A stretch of 17,964 nucleotides of DNA from JBMYYE01 sp049609065 (GTDB lineage Bacteria; Pseudomonadota; Alphaproteobacteria; Rhodobacterales; Rhodobacteraceae), in contig JBMYYE010000047.1 in the NCBI GenBank assembly GCA_049609065.1, positions 1 to 17,964 of the forward strand. The letters are read 5' to 3'. The position numbers and the translations under genes are program-made. The notes beneath the pieces were generated by a model that made no database searches, had not been told where the DNA came from, and was given only the letters and a program-made list of their open reading frames with translations. Shown here in pieces: positions 1 through 7,956 of this stretch. Every line of letters starts with the position of its first letter. The first letter of the stretch is position 1.

Positions 1-480
1 GGTGACCTTGACCAATTGCGGCCCGATGAGTGCGCTCACCAATCCCCCTGCCATAACATAGGAAATAGCCTTGGGGCGGAATGTGTCGCTCGCGGTGTCT
101 GCGGCGGCAAAACGGTAAAACCCATGGGCGGACATATAGCCCCCCGTTAAGAAGGACCCAATCAAGAACACCGGAAAGGACGATAGGTAAAGCCCATAGG
201 CCGCAACCGTTGCGCCAAGCGTCCCAAAGAGCGCGCCGAGTATGAAGCCGGCGCGCCGGCCGAATTTTTGCATGAAGAGCGACAAAGGCGTTGCCGCAAA
301 CATCGATCCCAAAACGATGAGAGAAATCGGAAGAGTAGCAAAACACGCATTTGACGCCAAGGATTGCCCCGCAAGCCCACCAATGGTGAAAATGATCGGC
401 ATTTGCGCCCCCAAAAACGCCTGTGCCATCACCAAGATGACGACGTTTCGGGTTTGGTGCGATGTATCGACGGATGTCAT
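1..480 (-). CDS. MFS transporter, N-terminal part (truncated by window edge)
   Basis: The visible 160 residues are an inner-membrane protein of major facilitator type. They contain several hydrophobic helices separated by short loops. A charged loop FMQKFGRRAG (residues ~70-80) matches the conserved basic loop between TM2 and TM3 of MFS carriers, and TM4-5 carries GSFLTGGYMSAHG. The C-terminal half lies outside the window, so the substrate cannot be inferred. I chose the ATG at 480 because AAGGA lies seven bases upstream. An in-frame ATG at 507 (adding MSNEQKERA) has no ribosome site. The gene is divergent from cobK, so 481-634 must hold promoters for both. The family is clear; the transported compound is unknown. 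Confidence 0.85.
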   Translation of the reverse strand, partial: MTSVDTSHQTRNVVILVMAQAFLGAQMPIIFTIGGLAGQSLASNACFATLPISLIVLGSMFAATPLSLFMQKFGRRAGFILGALFGTLGATVAAYGLYLSSFPVFLIGSFLTGGYMSAHGFYRFAAADTASDTFRPKAISYVMAGGLVSALIGPQLVKVT

Positions 481-634
481 GGCGCGTTCCTTTTGCTCAT
501 TTGACATGGGTATCGGGGATTTTTCGGATTGAAAACCCCCTGAAGGGAGGGTGCGGCAAAACAGGCCCAAAGTTTTTATCGGTATAGCGTGTTTCGCGCT
601 GGTTATTTGCACAGCTGCGCGGCATGATTGTGAT

Positions 635-1408
635 ATGTTGACGACACCACAAAAAAGAGCACCGTCTTTACTGCTCATTGGAGGCGCAGGACAGGCGCGT
701 GTCTTAAGCCATCTCATTTCTGAGATCCCCGATCTGGCTGTGACATTGGTTTTGGGCACCGCCCCACGTGATGATCGCCCTTATGGCCTTCAGGTTGAGG
801 TGCATGATCTCACACAAAAAACGGTCGTAGAAACGCTTGTGAAGCGGCATGAGATTACCCATGTTTTAGATGTGTCTCACCCGTATGATACGGCGGTTTC
901 CTCCCTTTTTTGGACCATGTTGGAGGGATCACATATTTCCTTTATGCAACTTGTTCGCCCGTTATGGTTGCAATCACCGGGTGATGTTTGGCATTATTGC
1001 GATAATGTTGACGAATTGCGTGATATTGTGCAACCACAGAAAAATATCTTTGTGGCCACAGGGCGTGAGATGTTGCATTGGTTCGAACGGTTTACAGATT
1101 GCAGTGTTTTCTTTCGCCAGATTGCACATGCGGAGGGGACATACCCTTATGAAAATGGGCAGTTCCTCATTGGGTATCCCCCATTTTCAATTGAAGAAGA
1201 AATTGAGCTTTTTAAAGCGCATGACATTGATTTTTTGGTGACGAAAAATGCAGGCGGCGTTGAAAATGCAACCAAGCTCCATGCGGCGCGGGCGTTGGGG
1301 ATCGAAGTGGTGCTTATCAATCGTCCCGATCCTCTTGGTGCGCCGACTGTGTCATCCGTTGAGGCGGCCATGACATGGGTCACTGAGGAGGTCCTATGCA
1401 ACAATTGA
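635..1408 (+). CDS. cobK: Precorrin-6A reductase, CobK/CbiJ family
   Basis: CobK reduces the macrocycle of precorrin-6A with NADPH during cobalamin biosynthesis in the cytoplasm. The 257-residue product carries the family pattern in order: an N-terminal LLLIGG nucleotide-binding strand (12-17), VLDVSHPYD (78-85; usually D-A-T-H-P-Y-A), VRPLW (107-111), FVATGREML (139-147), YPPF (181-184), VTKNAGG (202-208) and AARALGIEVVLINRP (217-231). An open frame runs back to a GTG at 551, but the extra 28 residues have no counterpart in the family, and the purine-rich run before 551 leaves no spacing. I therefore prefer the ATG at 635, although its ribosome site is weak. The 3' end overlaps the next gene by 13 bases. 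No other cob genes are present, so it acts on a pathway encoded elsewhere. Confidence 0.9.
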   Translation: MLTTPQKRAPSLLLIGGAGQARVLSHLISEIPDLAVTLVLGTAPRDDRPYGLQVEVHDLTQKTVVETLVKRHEITHVLDVSHPYDTAVSSLFWTMLEGSHISFMQLVRPLWLQSPGDVWHYCDNVDELRDIVQPQKNIFVATGREMLHWFERFTDCSVFFRQIAHAEGTYPYENGQFLIGYPPFSIEEEIELFKAHDIDFLVTKNAGGVENATKLHAARALGIEVVLINRPDPLGAPTVSSVEAAMTWVTEEVLCNN

Positions 1409-2022
1409 TCACCCACGCGGATGATGTCACGCGAGGCATGGAATGGCTGGCGGCGGAATGCCCGCGCTTTGCTTATGCCTATTCCCTAACCGGGGATCCC
1501 GCGCTTAGACGGCGCAAGGATGGCTTCGAAGCCCTCCTACAGGCCATTGTCAGCCAACAAGTTTCCGTCGCATCCGCCGCGGCGATCTGGAAGCGCCTAA
1601 AAGACGCCCGCATGACGGGCCCACGCAAAATTAAAGGGGCCAGTGAGGAGGATTTACGGGCTTTGGGGCTGTCACGTCAAAAGGTGCGTTATGCCAAAGC
1701 GCTTGCCGCAGAAGGTATTAATTTCAAATCATTACGGGACATGAATAGCGATGAGGTCATCCGCATTTTAACCAATGTCACAGGCATTGGCGTTTGGACA
1801 GCGGAAATTTACGCCATGTTTAGCCTTGGTCATGCGGATGTGTTTGCGCCTGGGGATTTGGCGCTCCAAGAGGCGGCAAGGCACCTTTACGACCTGCCAG
1901 AACGCCCGAAAGAGCGGGCCTTTCGTGAAATGGCTATGGCATGGTCGCCTTACCGGTCGGTTGCGGCGCGCGGGCTTTGGGCCTATTACCACCACATCAA
2001 ATCACGCGACGGCGTTTTATAG
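1396..2022 (+). CDS. AlkA-type DNA-3-methyladenine glycosylase (HhH-GPD superfamily)
   Basis: This 208-residue base-excision repair enzyme should remove alkylated purines from DNA. The helix-hairpin-helix is LTNVTGIGVWTAEIYAMF (125-142). The catalytic aspartate is D154 in DVFAPGDLAL, which aligns with the DVFLPDD region of E. coli AlkA. FEALLQAIVSQQVS (44-57) and the C-terminal WSPYRSVAARGLWAYYHH (183-200) are also typical. It lacks the extra N-terminal domain of the E. coli enzyme, as many compact bacterial homologues do. GAGGAGG precedes the ATG at a good distance. It starts inside the end of cobK and is followed after 11 bases by the hydrolase, so the three genes are probably co-transcribed. 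The superfamily is certain; AlkA-type rather than another HhH-GPD glycosylase is very likely. Confidence 0.86.
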   Translation: MQQLITHADDVTRGMEWLAAECPRFAYAYSLTGDPALRRRKDGFEALLQAIVSQQVSVASAAAIWKRLKDARMTGPRKIKGASEEDLRALGLSRQKVRYAKALAAEGINFKSLRDMNSDEVIRILTNVTGIGVWTAEIYAMFSLGHADVFAPGDLALQEAARHLYDLPERPKERAFREMAMAWSPYRSVAARGLWAYYHHIKSRDGVL

Positions 2023-2033
2023 GGACAGATAAC

Positions 2034-2705
2034 ATGACACGAAGTTTAAATGACAACCGCCGCGCCGCGCAATCAGGTGCGGCAAAATCCTTGGTGATTT
2101 TTGTGCATGGCTACGGGGCGGATGGCGCCGATTTGTTGGGGCTTGCGGATCCTTTGGGGGCGCATTTGCCGGATACGGCCTTTGTGGCCCCTGATGCGCC
2201 TGAAAAATGTGCGGGCAATCCAATGGGCTACCAATGGTTTCCGATCCCTTGGATTGATGGTTCAAGCGAAGAGGCATCCCTCGAAGGAATGGATGCGGCT
2301 GCCGATGATCTCAATGCGTATATCGATGGGGTTATGGCGGATCATGGGGTCACAGCCAAAGACACGGTTCTTTTTGGGTTTTCTCAAGGCACGATGATGT
2401 CCCTTGAAATTGCGCCACGCCGCGCAGACGCATTTGCCGGCATCGTTGCGTTTTCGGGCCGCTTGATGGAACCTGACGCCTTGGACGGTGAGGTGATTTC
2501 AAAGCCGCCTGTCTTGCTTGTGCATGGGGATGCGGATGATGTGGTGCCACCTGCGAGCCTCAATGAGGCAGGGGATGCATTGGGCAAAGCGGGCTTTGAT
2601 GTCTATGCGCATATCATGAAAGGCACAGGTCACGGTATCGCGCCAGATGGGCTATCGGTGGCCCTGACCTTTATCGCATCGCAGTTGGGTGTGACGTTAA
2701 AATAG
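2034..2705 (+). CDS. Alpha/beta hydrolase, carboxylesterase/phospholipase family
   Basis: This is a cytoplasmic serine hydrolase of 223 residues, of the small carboxylesterase type related to EstB/YpfH. The oxyanion region is FVHGYGADGADL (23-34). The nucleophile is S117 in GFSQG, the acid is D168 in HGDADDVVP, and the base is H200 in GTGHGI. The triad is complete and correctly ordered. The open frame extends back to 1941, but that part lies inside the glycosylase gene. The ATG at 2034 is preceded by AGGGAC and matches the family's start. It follows the glycosylase by 11 bases and ends three bases from the convergent radical SAM gene with no visible terminator. The physiological ester is unknown. 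Confidence 0.82.
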   Translation: MTRSLNDNRRAAQSGAAKSLVIFVHGYGADGADLLGLADPLGAHLPDTAFVAPDAPEKCAGNPMGYQWFPIPWIDGSSEEASLEGMDAAADDLNAYIDGVMADHGVTAKDTVLFGFSQGTMMSLEIAPRRADAFAGIVAFSGRLMEPDALDGEVISKPPVLLVHGDADDVVPPASLNEAGDALGKAGFDVYAHIMKGTGHGIAPDGLSVALTFIASQLGVTLK

Positions 2706-2708
2706 CGC

Positions 2709-3656
2709 TTAGGCGGAGCAGCTCGCGCCGCCTAGAACACAAAATTTCGCACAATGGGGGTGGTTGAGGCGCACGTCGCCTTCCGCCTCTTTAAGGGTCT
2801 CTCCCATGTCAAATTCCGCCTCATAGGGCAAAAGCGTACAGGCGATGACGCTCGGGCGTTGGGCCCCTTTATGCTTAACGACCATGCGCGATGAGGCACA
2901 CATGACATCCTTGGGATCTTTGTTTAAGATTCCCCAGCAATCCGTTGTAATTTCGGGAACTTCTACATTTTCATCCATCTCTGGAAACAGCACAGTCATG
3001 CCAGGATTATGGGCGTCAATGTCGAACCTATGCGTTTGATAGAGGGCCTCATAGCCCGCCCGCGCTTGGGATTCTGTTTCATCCCAGAGCATCCGACCCG
3101 CCGCCGCCATGCGAATACCCGTGTGGGCCAACCACGCCATTCCATCGATTGTGACATCAAATGTGCCTTTGCCGCGGATGCTGTCATGTTCTGCGGCGTG
3201 GTGATGATCAAGGGACACTCGAAAGGTCATTTTGCCGGGGAATTCATGTTCTAAGGCTTCAATCCCCGCCTTCATGGATTTGCGCATCATTGGGCGCATG
3301 GCATTGGTCAAGACCAAGACATCATAGCCACGTTTGAGGCTCGCGCGGAGCATGTCGATGATGTCTGGATTCATGAAGGGTTCGCCGCCCGTAAACCCGA
3401 TTTCACGCACATTCCATTTGCGCTCTTCCAGTTGGTCGAGATAGGTTTCGACCTCATCTGCGCTTAAATACAAAAGCGCATCATTGGTGGGCGAACTCAA
3501 AATATAGCAATTCACACATTCAATATTACAAAGCGTGCCCGTGTTAAACCAAAGCGTTTCAGGATGGCTCAGCGGCACTGAGGCGCGTGTGGAGCCATCC
3601 GCAGTCACCAATGGGTTGATAAATTTTCCATCATTGGCTTTGGCTGCGTCTTTCAT
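2709..3656 (-). CDS. Radical SAM protein with C-terminal cysteine cluster, substrate unknown
   Basis: The 315-residue product has the radical SAM [4Fe-4S] signature C43-x3-C47-x2-C50 followed by Y51, and the SAM-binding TGGEP at 89-93. A further set of cysteines lies in the C-terminal third (DCWGI, MCASS, ACTLL) and at the extreme end as C302-x3-C306-x6-C313. These resemble the auxiliary-cluster cysteines of SPASM/twitch radical SAM enzymes, many of which modify peptides or small molecules. A long upstream frame reaches 3770, but those 38 residues look like untranslated leader. The ATG at 3656 has AAGGA ten bases upstream. No precursor peptide or partner maturase is adjacent. The gene is divergent from zwf. 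Superfamily assignment is firm; I do not recognise a characterised subfamily. Confidence 0.85.
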   Translation of the reverse strand: MKDAAKANDGKFINPLVTADGSTRASVPLSHPETLWFNTGTLCNIECVNCYILSSPTNDALLYLSADEVETYLDQLEERKWNVREIGFTGGEPFMNPDIIDMLRASLKRGYDVLVLTNAMRPMMRKSMKAGIEALEHEFPGKMTFRVSLDHHHAAEHDSIRGKGTFDVTIDGMAWLAHTGIRMAAAGRMLWDETESQARAGYEALYQTHRFDIDAHNPGMTVLFPEMDENVEVPEITTDCWGILNKDPKDVMCASSRMVVKHKGAQRPSVIACTLLPYEAEFDMGETLKEAEGDVRLNHPHCAKFCVLGGASCSA

Positions 3657-3735
3657 GCGGGGGGCATCCTTTTTGCGTAAATGTTTCGTCTTTATAGCGA
3701 CTTTATGTGGTAAAACTATGAAAACCCTCACCGAA

Positions 3736-3764
3736 TTGGCGGTGGTCACAGAAATGTGAATACT
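3736..3764 (+). promoter_or_regulatory. Candidate sigma-70-type promoter for zwf-pgl-pgi
   Basis: TTGGCG at 3736-3741 and AATACT at 3759-3764 are separated by 17 bases and lie about 60 bases before the zwf start. Each hexamer matches the E. coli consensus at four of six positions. This is the best match seen in the divergent interval and has not been tested. Confidence 0.33.
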
Positions 3765-3823
3765 GGACATCTCTTTGGGGGCAACCTAAGGTCCAAGGGA
3801 CAGAAACAAGTCAGGTGAATCCA

Positions 3824-5272
3824 ATGGTTTCGCGCGTTATTCCAGTTGAAGAATTTGACCTCGTGATTTTTGGCGTGACAGGGGATTTGTCGATGCGAAA
3901 AATCCTGCCTGCGCTTTATCGCCGGTATCATGCAGGGCAGCTCCCGAAGGGCGCGCGCATTTTGGGGGCCGCACATTCCCCAATTGACACCGATGAAATC
4001 CGACGCCGCGCCAAAGAGGCAATTGAAGCCCATGTTTCAGAGGGTAAACGCGGCGCAGGCGAGGTGGATGAGTTCCTGACCTGTTTGCGCTATGTTTTGG
4101 TGGATGCCACAACTGATGATGGATGGGACACCCTTAAATCCTTGGTGCGCACGGATGTCGTGCAGGCGTTTTACTTGTCTGTTGGGCCGTCGCTTTTTGC
4201 GGGGATCGCCACGCGGTTGATGCGCTATGACATTGCCCGCCCTGAGGCGCGGATTGTGGTTGAAAAACCGTTTGGTCATGATCTTGAAACGGCGCGCAAT
4301 TTGAATGCGGTCCTCAAAACCTGTTTTCGCGAAGATCAGATTTACCGTATTGATCATTACCTTGGCAAAGAAACTGTGCAAAACCTCATGGCGGTGCGGT
4401 TTGGAAATATGCTGTTTGAACCGCTTTGGAATGCGCAATATGTGGATCACATACAAATCACGGTGGCTGAAACCGTGGGTGTTGATGGGCGCGGGGCCTA
4501 TTATGACCGCGCAGGCGCGTTGCGAGATATGGTGCAAAACCATTTGATGCAGCTTATCTGCCTTATCGCAATGGAACCGCCATCAACGTTTTCTCCTGAT
4601 CCAGTGCGCGATGAAAAACTCAAGGTTATCCGTGCTTTAGATCAAGTTAAATTGGAAGATGTTGTGAGGGGGCAGTACCTCGCTGGGTCGAAAACCGCGT
4701 CCTATCTTGAGGATTCGGGAAACTTAGAGAGCACACGCGAAAGCTTTGTTGCGCTTAAGCTCAACCTCTCGAACTGGCGCTGGAAAGGCACCCCATTTTA
4801 TGTGCGCACAGGCAAACGGCTTAAGGCGCGGGCTTCTGAGATTGCTGTCACATTCAAAGATCCACCGCATTCCATTTTTGGCAATGAAACCCCAAGCGGC
4901 AATGTGCTTGTTATTCGGCTGCAGCCCGATGAAGGCATGACAATGCATGTGACCATCAAGGAACCAGGACCTGGGGGGATGCGTTTGGTGGGTGTGCCGC
5001 TCGATATGAGTTTTGCGGAAGCGCTCGGCGAAACGGGGTCGGACATCCCTGATGCCTACGAACGTCTTATCACTGACGTTATTCGCGGCAACCAGACGCT
5101 CTTCATGCGTGGCGATGAGGTTGAAGCCGCATGGGAATGGATTGATCCTCTTTTAGAACAGGTCGAAGACAATCACTTGCGTCCTGCTTCTTATGAGGCT
5201 GGGTCCTCGGGGCCAGATGATGCGCTGATGCTTTTGCACAAAGATGGGCGACGCTGGAGAGAGATAAAATAA
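3824..5272 (+). CDS. zwf: Glucose-6-phosphate 1-dehydrogenase
   Basis: Zwf oxidises glucose-6-phosphate to 6-phosphogluconolactone with NAD(P)+ in the cytoplasm, the entry to the oxidative pentose-phosphate and Entner-Doudoroff routes. Of 482 residues, GVTGDLSMRK (17-26) is the dinucleotide-binding loop, VEKPFGHDL (146-154) is conserved, and RIDHYLGKE (175-183) is the diagnostic substrate-binding signature. The catalytic histidine is in MVQNHLMQL. Length is normal for the family. A GTG at 3815 is possible, but the ATG at 3824 has AGGTG at better spacing. The stop codon overlaps the pgl start as TAATG, indicating translational coupling. Assignment is essentially certain. Confidence 0.97.
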   Translation: MVSRVIPVEEFDLVIFGVTGDLSMRKILPALYRRYHAGQLPKGARILGAAHSPIDTDEIRRRAKEAIEAHVSEGKRGAGEVDEFLTCLRYVLVDATTDDGWDTLKSLVRTDVVQAFYLSVGPSLFAGIATRLMRYDIARPEARIVVEKPFGHDLETARNLNAVLKTCFREDQIYRIDHYLGKETVQNLMAVRFGNMLFEPLWNAQYVDHIQITVAETVGVDGRGAYYDRAGALRDMVQNHLMQLICLIAMEPPSTFSPDPVRDEKLKVIRALDQVKLEDVVRGQYLAGSKTASYLEDSGNLESTRESFVALKLNLSNWRWKGTPFYVRTGKRLKARASEIAVTFKDPPHSIFGNETPSGNVLVIRLQPDEGMTMHVTIKEPGPGGMRLVGVPLDMSFAEALGETGSDIPDAYERLITDVIRGNQTLFMRGDEVEAAWEWIDPLLEQVEDNHLRPASYEAGSSGPDDALMLLHKDGRRWREIK

Positions 5273-5940
5273 TGGAAAAGATCAAATATTCTGATCGTGA
5301 GGCTCTTGAAATGGGGCTGGCGGAACGCATCGCAGATGACCTAAAACAGGCGCTGCATCAAAAGGACCGAGTGACCTTTGCTGTGGCAGGGGGGCAAACC
5401 CCACGCCCTGTTTATGAATTGCTTGGCGGGGTCTCCATGGATTGGGACCGCGTTGATGTGGTGTTGACGGATGAGAGATGGGTCCCAGAGACGGATCCAA
5501 TGTCCAATGCGGCAATGATTAGGGAAAGTTTACTTCAAGGTCACGCTGCTGCGGCTGTGTTTCACCCCATTTACCGTGATGGGGACAAAACGGAGGCCAT
5601 TCGCGCAGCCGCGACTGATGTGGGGCCATTTTTGCCAATCGATGTTGCGCTTTTGGGCATGGGAACAGACATGCATACGGCGTCTCTTTTCCCAGATGAT
5701 GTCGGGCTTTCCGAGGCATTTGATCTCACGGGGCCGATTTTTGTGCCGGCGACGTCGCCATCTGGGGATGCTCGTGTTAGCATGGGGGCCGCAACGCTAA
5801 ATACAGCCAATGAAAAACATTTGATGATTGTTGGTAAATCGAAGAAGAAGGCTTTAAAACAAGCACGTAAAATTACAGATCCAGTAACTGCGCCCATTAT
5901 GGCGTTGGCGCATGGGTTGGTGGTGCATTGGGCCAAATAG
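5272..5940 (+). CDS. pgl: 6-phosphogluconolactonase
   Basis: Pgl hydrolyses 6-phosphogluconolactone, the Zwf product, to 6-phosphogluconate. The 222-residue protein is of the usual DevB/SOL length. FAVAGGQTP (36-44) is the phosphate-binding strand-loop, VVLTDERWVP (63-72) is strongly conserved, and LLGMGTDMHTASLFPD (127-142) is the active-site signature. In most family members this last motif reads G-M-G-x-D-G-H-T-A-S-L-F-P, so a methionine here replaces a usual glycine. The start overlaps the zwf stop by one base and has GGAGAGAG upstream. pgi follows after seven bases. Function is very likely from sequence and operon position together. Confidence 0.94.
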   Translation: MEKIKYSDREALEMGLAERIADDLKQALHQKDRVTFAVAGGQTPRPVYELLGGVSMDWDRVDVVLTDERWVPETDPMSNAAMIRESLLQGHAAAAVFHPIYRDGDKTEAIRAAATDVGPFLPIDVALLGMGTDMHTASLFPDDVGLSEAFDLTGPIFVPATSPSGDARVSMGAATLNTANEKHLMIVGKSKKKALKQARKITDPVTAPIMALAHGLVVHWAK

Positions 5941-5947
5941 GATTGAT

Positions 5948-7558
5948 ATGACCAGTTGGAAAACTGTTTTTGAGCATTTTGAAAGACTAAAACACACACG
6001 GATTTCAGACCATTTTGAGGTTAAAGATCGCGCAGAGAATTTCTGCGCGCGCCGTGGGGCGTTCTATTTTGACTACGCCAAGGTGAATATGGATGTGGCG
6101 GCGCGCGCTGCGCTTTTTGATTTTGCCCGCGCGCAGGGGGTCGAAGAAAAACGCAATGCGATGTTTTCTGGTGAGCGCCTCAATGAAACAGAGGACCGCG
6201 CGGTGCTGCATACGGCACTGCGACGTCAATCTGCATTGGAATTTGAGGGCGAAGACATTGTCAAAACGTCACAAGACATGCGCCTGCGCATGGCCGAATT
6301 CGCAGAGAGCATTCGCGCAGGTCGGCTTATGGGAGCAGGGGGGAGCATCACCGATGTCATAAATATCGGCATTGGTGGATCTGACCTTGGACCTCATATG
6401 GCTGTGCGGGCGCTCAAACCCTATCATGACGGGCCGAATATCCATTTCTTATCCAATATTGATGCCGCACATTTCGAGGACATTTTTGGGGATCTCGATC
6501 CAAGGCGCTGTTTGGTTCTGGTGGCGTCTAAAACATTTACCACCATGGAAACTATGTTGAATGCGCAAACCGCGCGCGACTGGATGGTGCGCGGTGGGGG
6601 CGATCCGTTGCGACAATTTGCGGCGATTTCATCGGCGCTTGATGAAACGGCTGCTTTTGGCATTCCAGATGCGCGTGTTTTCGGGTTCGAAAACTGGGTT
6701 GGTGGGCGCTATTCGATTTGGGGACCGATTGGCTTATCGTTGATGGTGGCGATCGGGAGCAAACGGTTTGAGATGTTCATCTCGGGCGCTCGGGATATGG
6801 ATCAACATTTTCGTGACGCACCAATGGATGAAAATATACCAATTTTACATGCGCTTGTGGGGGTTTGGCATCGCCAAGTGGCGGGCTATGCGACACGGGC
6901 AGTCCTGCCGTATGATCAGCGTTTGGAACTTTTGCCAGCATATCTTCAGCAGCTGGAAATGGAAAGCAATGGCAAAACGGTCACCATGCAAGGTGAGCCC
7001 TTGGATATTGCCTCTGGACCGATTGTTTGGGGGTCTGCGGGCACCAATGGTCAACACGCTTACTATCAGATGATCCATCAAGGCAGCGATATCATTCCAT
7101 GTGAATTTATGGTGGCTGCCAAAGGCCATGAAGCGTCAATGACGGCGCATCATGATGTGTTGGTGGCCAATTGTTTTGCGCAATCCGAATCCTTGATGAT
7201 GGGCCGCAATATTGAGGCCACACGCCAGCATCTGGCCGCCCGCGGGGTCCCAGAGGATGTTCTCAAGCGGCAGCTAAAACACCGTGTTTTCGAAGGGAAT
7301 CGTCCATCTGTGACGTTCTTGTATCCGCAGTTGACGCCATTTGTCCTGGGACAGCTTATCGCGCTATATGAACACCGTGTGTTTGTTGAAGGGGTGATGC
7401 TTGGGATCAACTCATTTGATCAATGGGGGGTTGAGCTTGGCAAAGAACTCGCTGTGGATGTCCTTGCGGATTTGAATGCGGATGTCCTAGACAGCAAAAA
7501 GCGCGATGGATCAACCACCGCGCTTTTGAGGGAGTGTAGTGATTTGCGTAAACCTTAG
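5948..7558 (+). CDS. pgi: Glucose-6-phosphate isomerase
   Basis: Pgi interconverts glucose-6-phosphate and fructose-6-phosphate. With Zwf and Pgl it can return fructose-6-phosphate from gluconeogenesis to the oxidative route. The 536-residue product has FSGERLNETEDRAVLHTALR (73-92), GIGGSDLGP (141-149), family signature 1 around NWVGGRYSIWGPIG, the catalytic glutamate and histidine contexts EMESNGK and GQHAYYQMIHQG, and signature 2 GINSFDQWGVELGKELA near the C-terminus. The frame opens at 5912 inside pgl. The ATG at 5948 has AGGA six bases upstream and matches the family start. Its stop overlaps the stop of the convergent 66-aa gene by four bases, and no terminator hairpin is visible after it. 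Confidence 0.97.
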   Translation: MTSWKTVFEHFERLKHTRISDHFEVKDRAENFCARRGAFYFDYAKVNMDVAARAALFDFARAQGVEEKRNAMFSGERLNETEDRAVLHTALRRQSALEFEGEDIVKTSQDMRLRMAEFAESIRAGRLMGAGGSITDVINIGIGGSDLGPHMAVRALKPYHDGPNIHFLSNIDAAHFEDIFGDLDPRRCLVLVASKTFTTMETMLNAQTARDWMVRGGGDPLRQFAAISSALDETAAFGIPDARVFGFENWVGGRYSIWGPIGLSLMVAIGSKRFEMFISGARDMDQHFRDAPMDENIPILHALVGVWHRQVAGYATRAVLPYDQRLELLPAYLQQLEMESNGKTVTMQGEPLDIASGPIVWGSAGTNGQHAYYQMIHQGSDIIPCEFMVAAKGHEASMTAHHDVLVANCFAQSESLMMGRNIEATRQHLAARGVPEDVLKRQLKHRVFEGNRPSVTFLYPQLTPFVLGQLIALYEHRVFVEGVMLGINSFDQWGVELGKELAVDVLADLNADVLDSKKRDGSTTALLRECSDLRKP

Positions 7559-7755
7559 TCGCCGCGGATCACATAATTTGTATCAACTGTGCCCAATTGT
7601 GGGGTCGCAGAGGCGAAGTTTGACGTGCCTTTGGTGCTGATGACTGCACCTGATGCACCCGATTCAAATGGCTCGAGGTCTGGGCTGTTCATTGCAAAAG
7701 CGGAGCCTGCTGTGAGTGTTGCCGCTGCGATAAGAGCTGTAAGTGAGAGTTTCAT
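7555..7755 (-). CDS. Small secreted protein, 66 aa, function unknown
   Basis: I do not recognise this protein. It has a clear Sec signal peptide: a lysine at position 2, a hydrophobic core of Leu/Ala/Thr, and cleavage expected after SAFA (residue 21). This leaves a mature peptide of about 45 residues rich in Ser, Gly, Thr and Asn, with no cysteine and no known motif. AAGGA sits correctly before the ATG, which supports translation. Its last four bases overlap the 3' end of pgi on the opposite strand. A short imperfect hairpin (7779-7796) lies in the putative leader. Members of this sort are usually annotated as hypothetical periplasmic proteins. Confidence 0.66.
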   Translation of the reverse strand: MKLSLTALIAAATLTAGSAFAMNSPDLEPFESGASGAVISTKGTSNFASATPQLGTVDTNYVIRGD

Positions 7756-7778
7756 GTTAGTTCCTTTCTTTGGTATGT

Positions 7779-7796
7779 CCCGGCATCTGTGTCGGG
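7779..7796 (-). other. Leader hairpin upstream of the 66-aa secreted protein gene
   Basis: CCCGGCA (7779-7785) and TGTCGGG (7790-7796) can pair with one G-U wobble around a four-base loop. The hairpin lies 24 bases upstream of the start codon and just before the ribosome site. It is not followed by a T run, so it is not a terminator. It may stabilise or tune the mRNA, or be chance. Confidence 0.25.
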
Positions 7797-7901
7797 CTTG
7801 TTTTCATACTTAAGATATAGGCGGGTGGCGGGTGGAATGCACATCAAACGCAAACACATAGGTGTGAGGGGGCGTGACCCTTAGTTTGCTGGATTTAAAC
7901 G

Positions 7902-7931
7902 AAAAAAACCCTCCAAACAGGGGAGGGTTTT
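7902..7931 (-). terminator. Rho-independent terminator of the Met-rich protein gene
   Basis: A perfect 10-bp stem is formed by AAAACCCTCC (7905-7914) and GGAGGGTTTT (7922-7931) with a seven-base loop. Read on the minus strand it ends in seven Ts. It starts about 25 bases after the Met-rich gene's stop codon, as expected of its terminator. The plus-strand T run is only four bases. Confidence 0.85.
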
Positions 7932-7956
7932 CACGGAAATTCAGCCAGATGTGAGT

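Noticed and set aside
242..532. 96-codon plus-strand frame over the MFS gene
   Set aside because: It is antisense to a coherent membrane protein and has no family resemblance or ribosome site.
4037..4543. 168-codon minus-strand frame inside zwf
   Set aside because: It is antisense to fully conserved zwf motifs, so it is a shadow frame.
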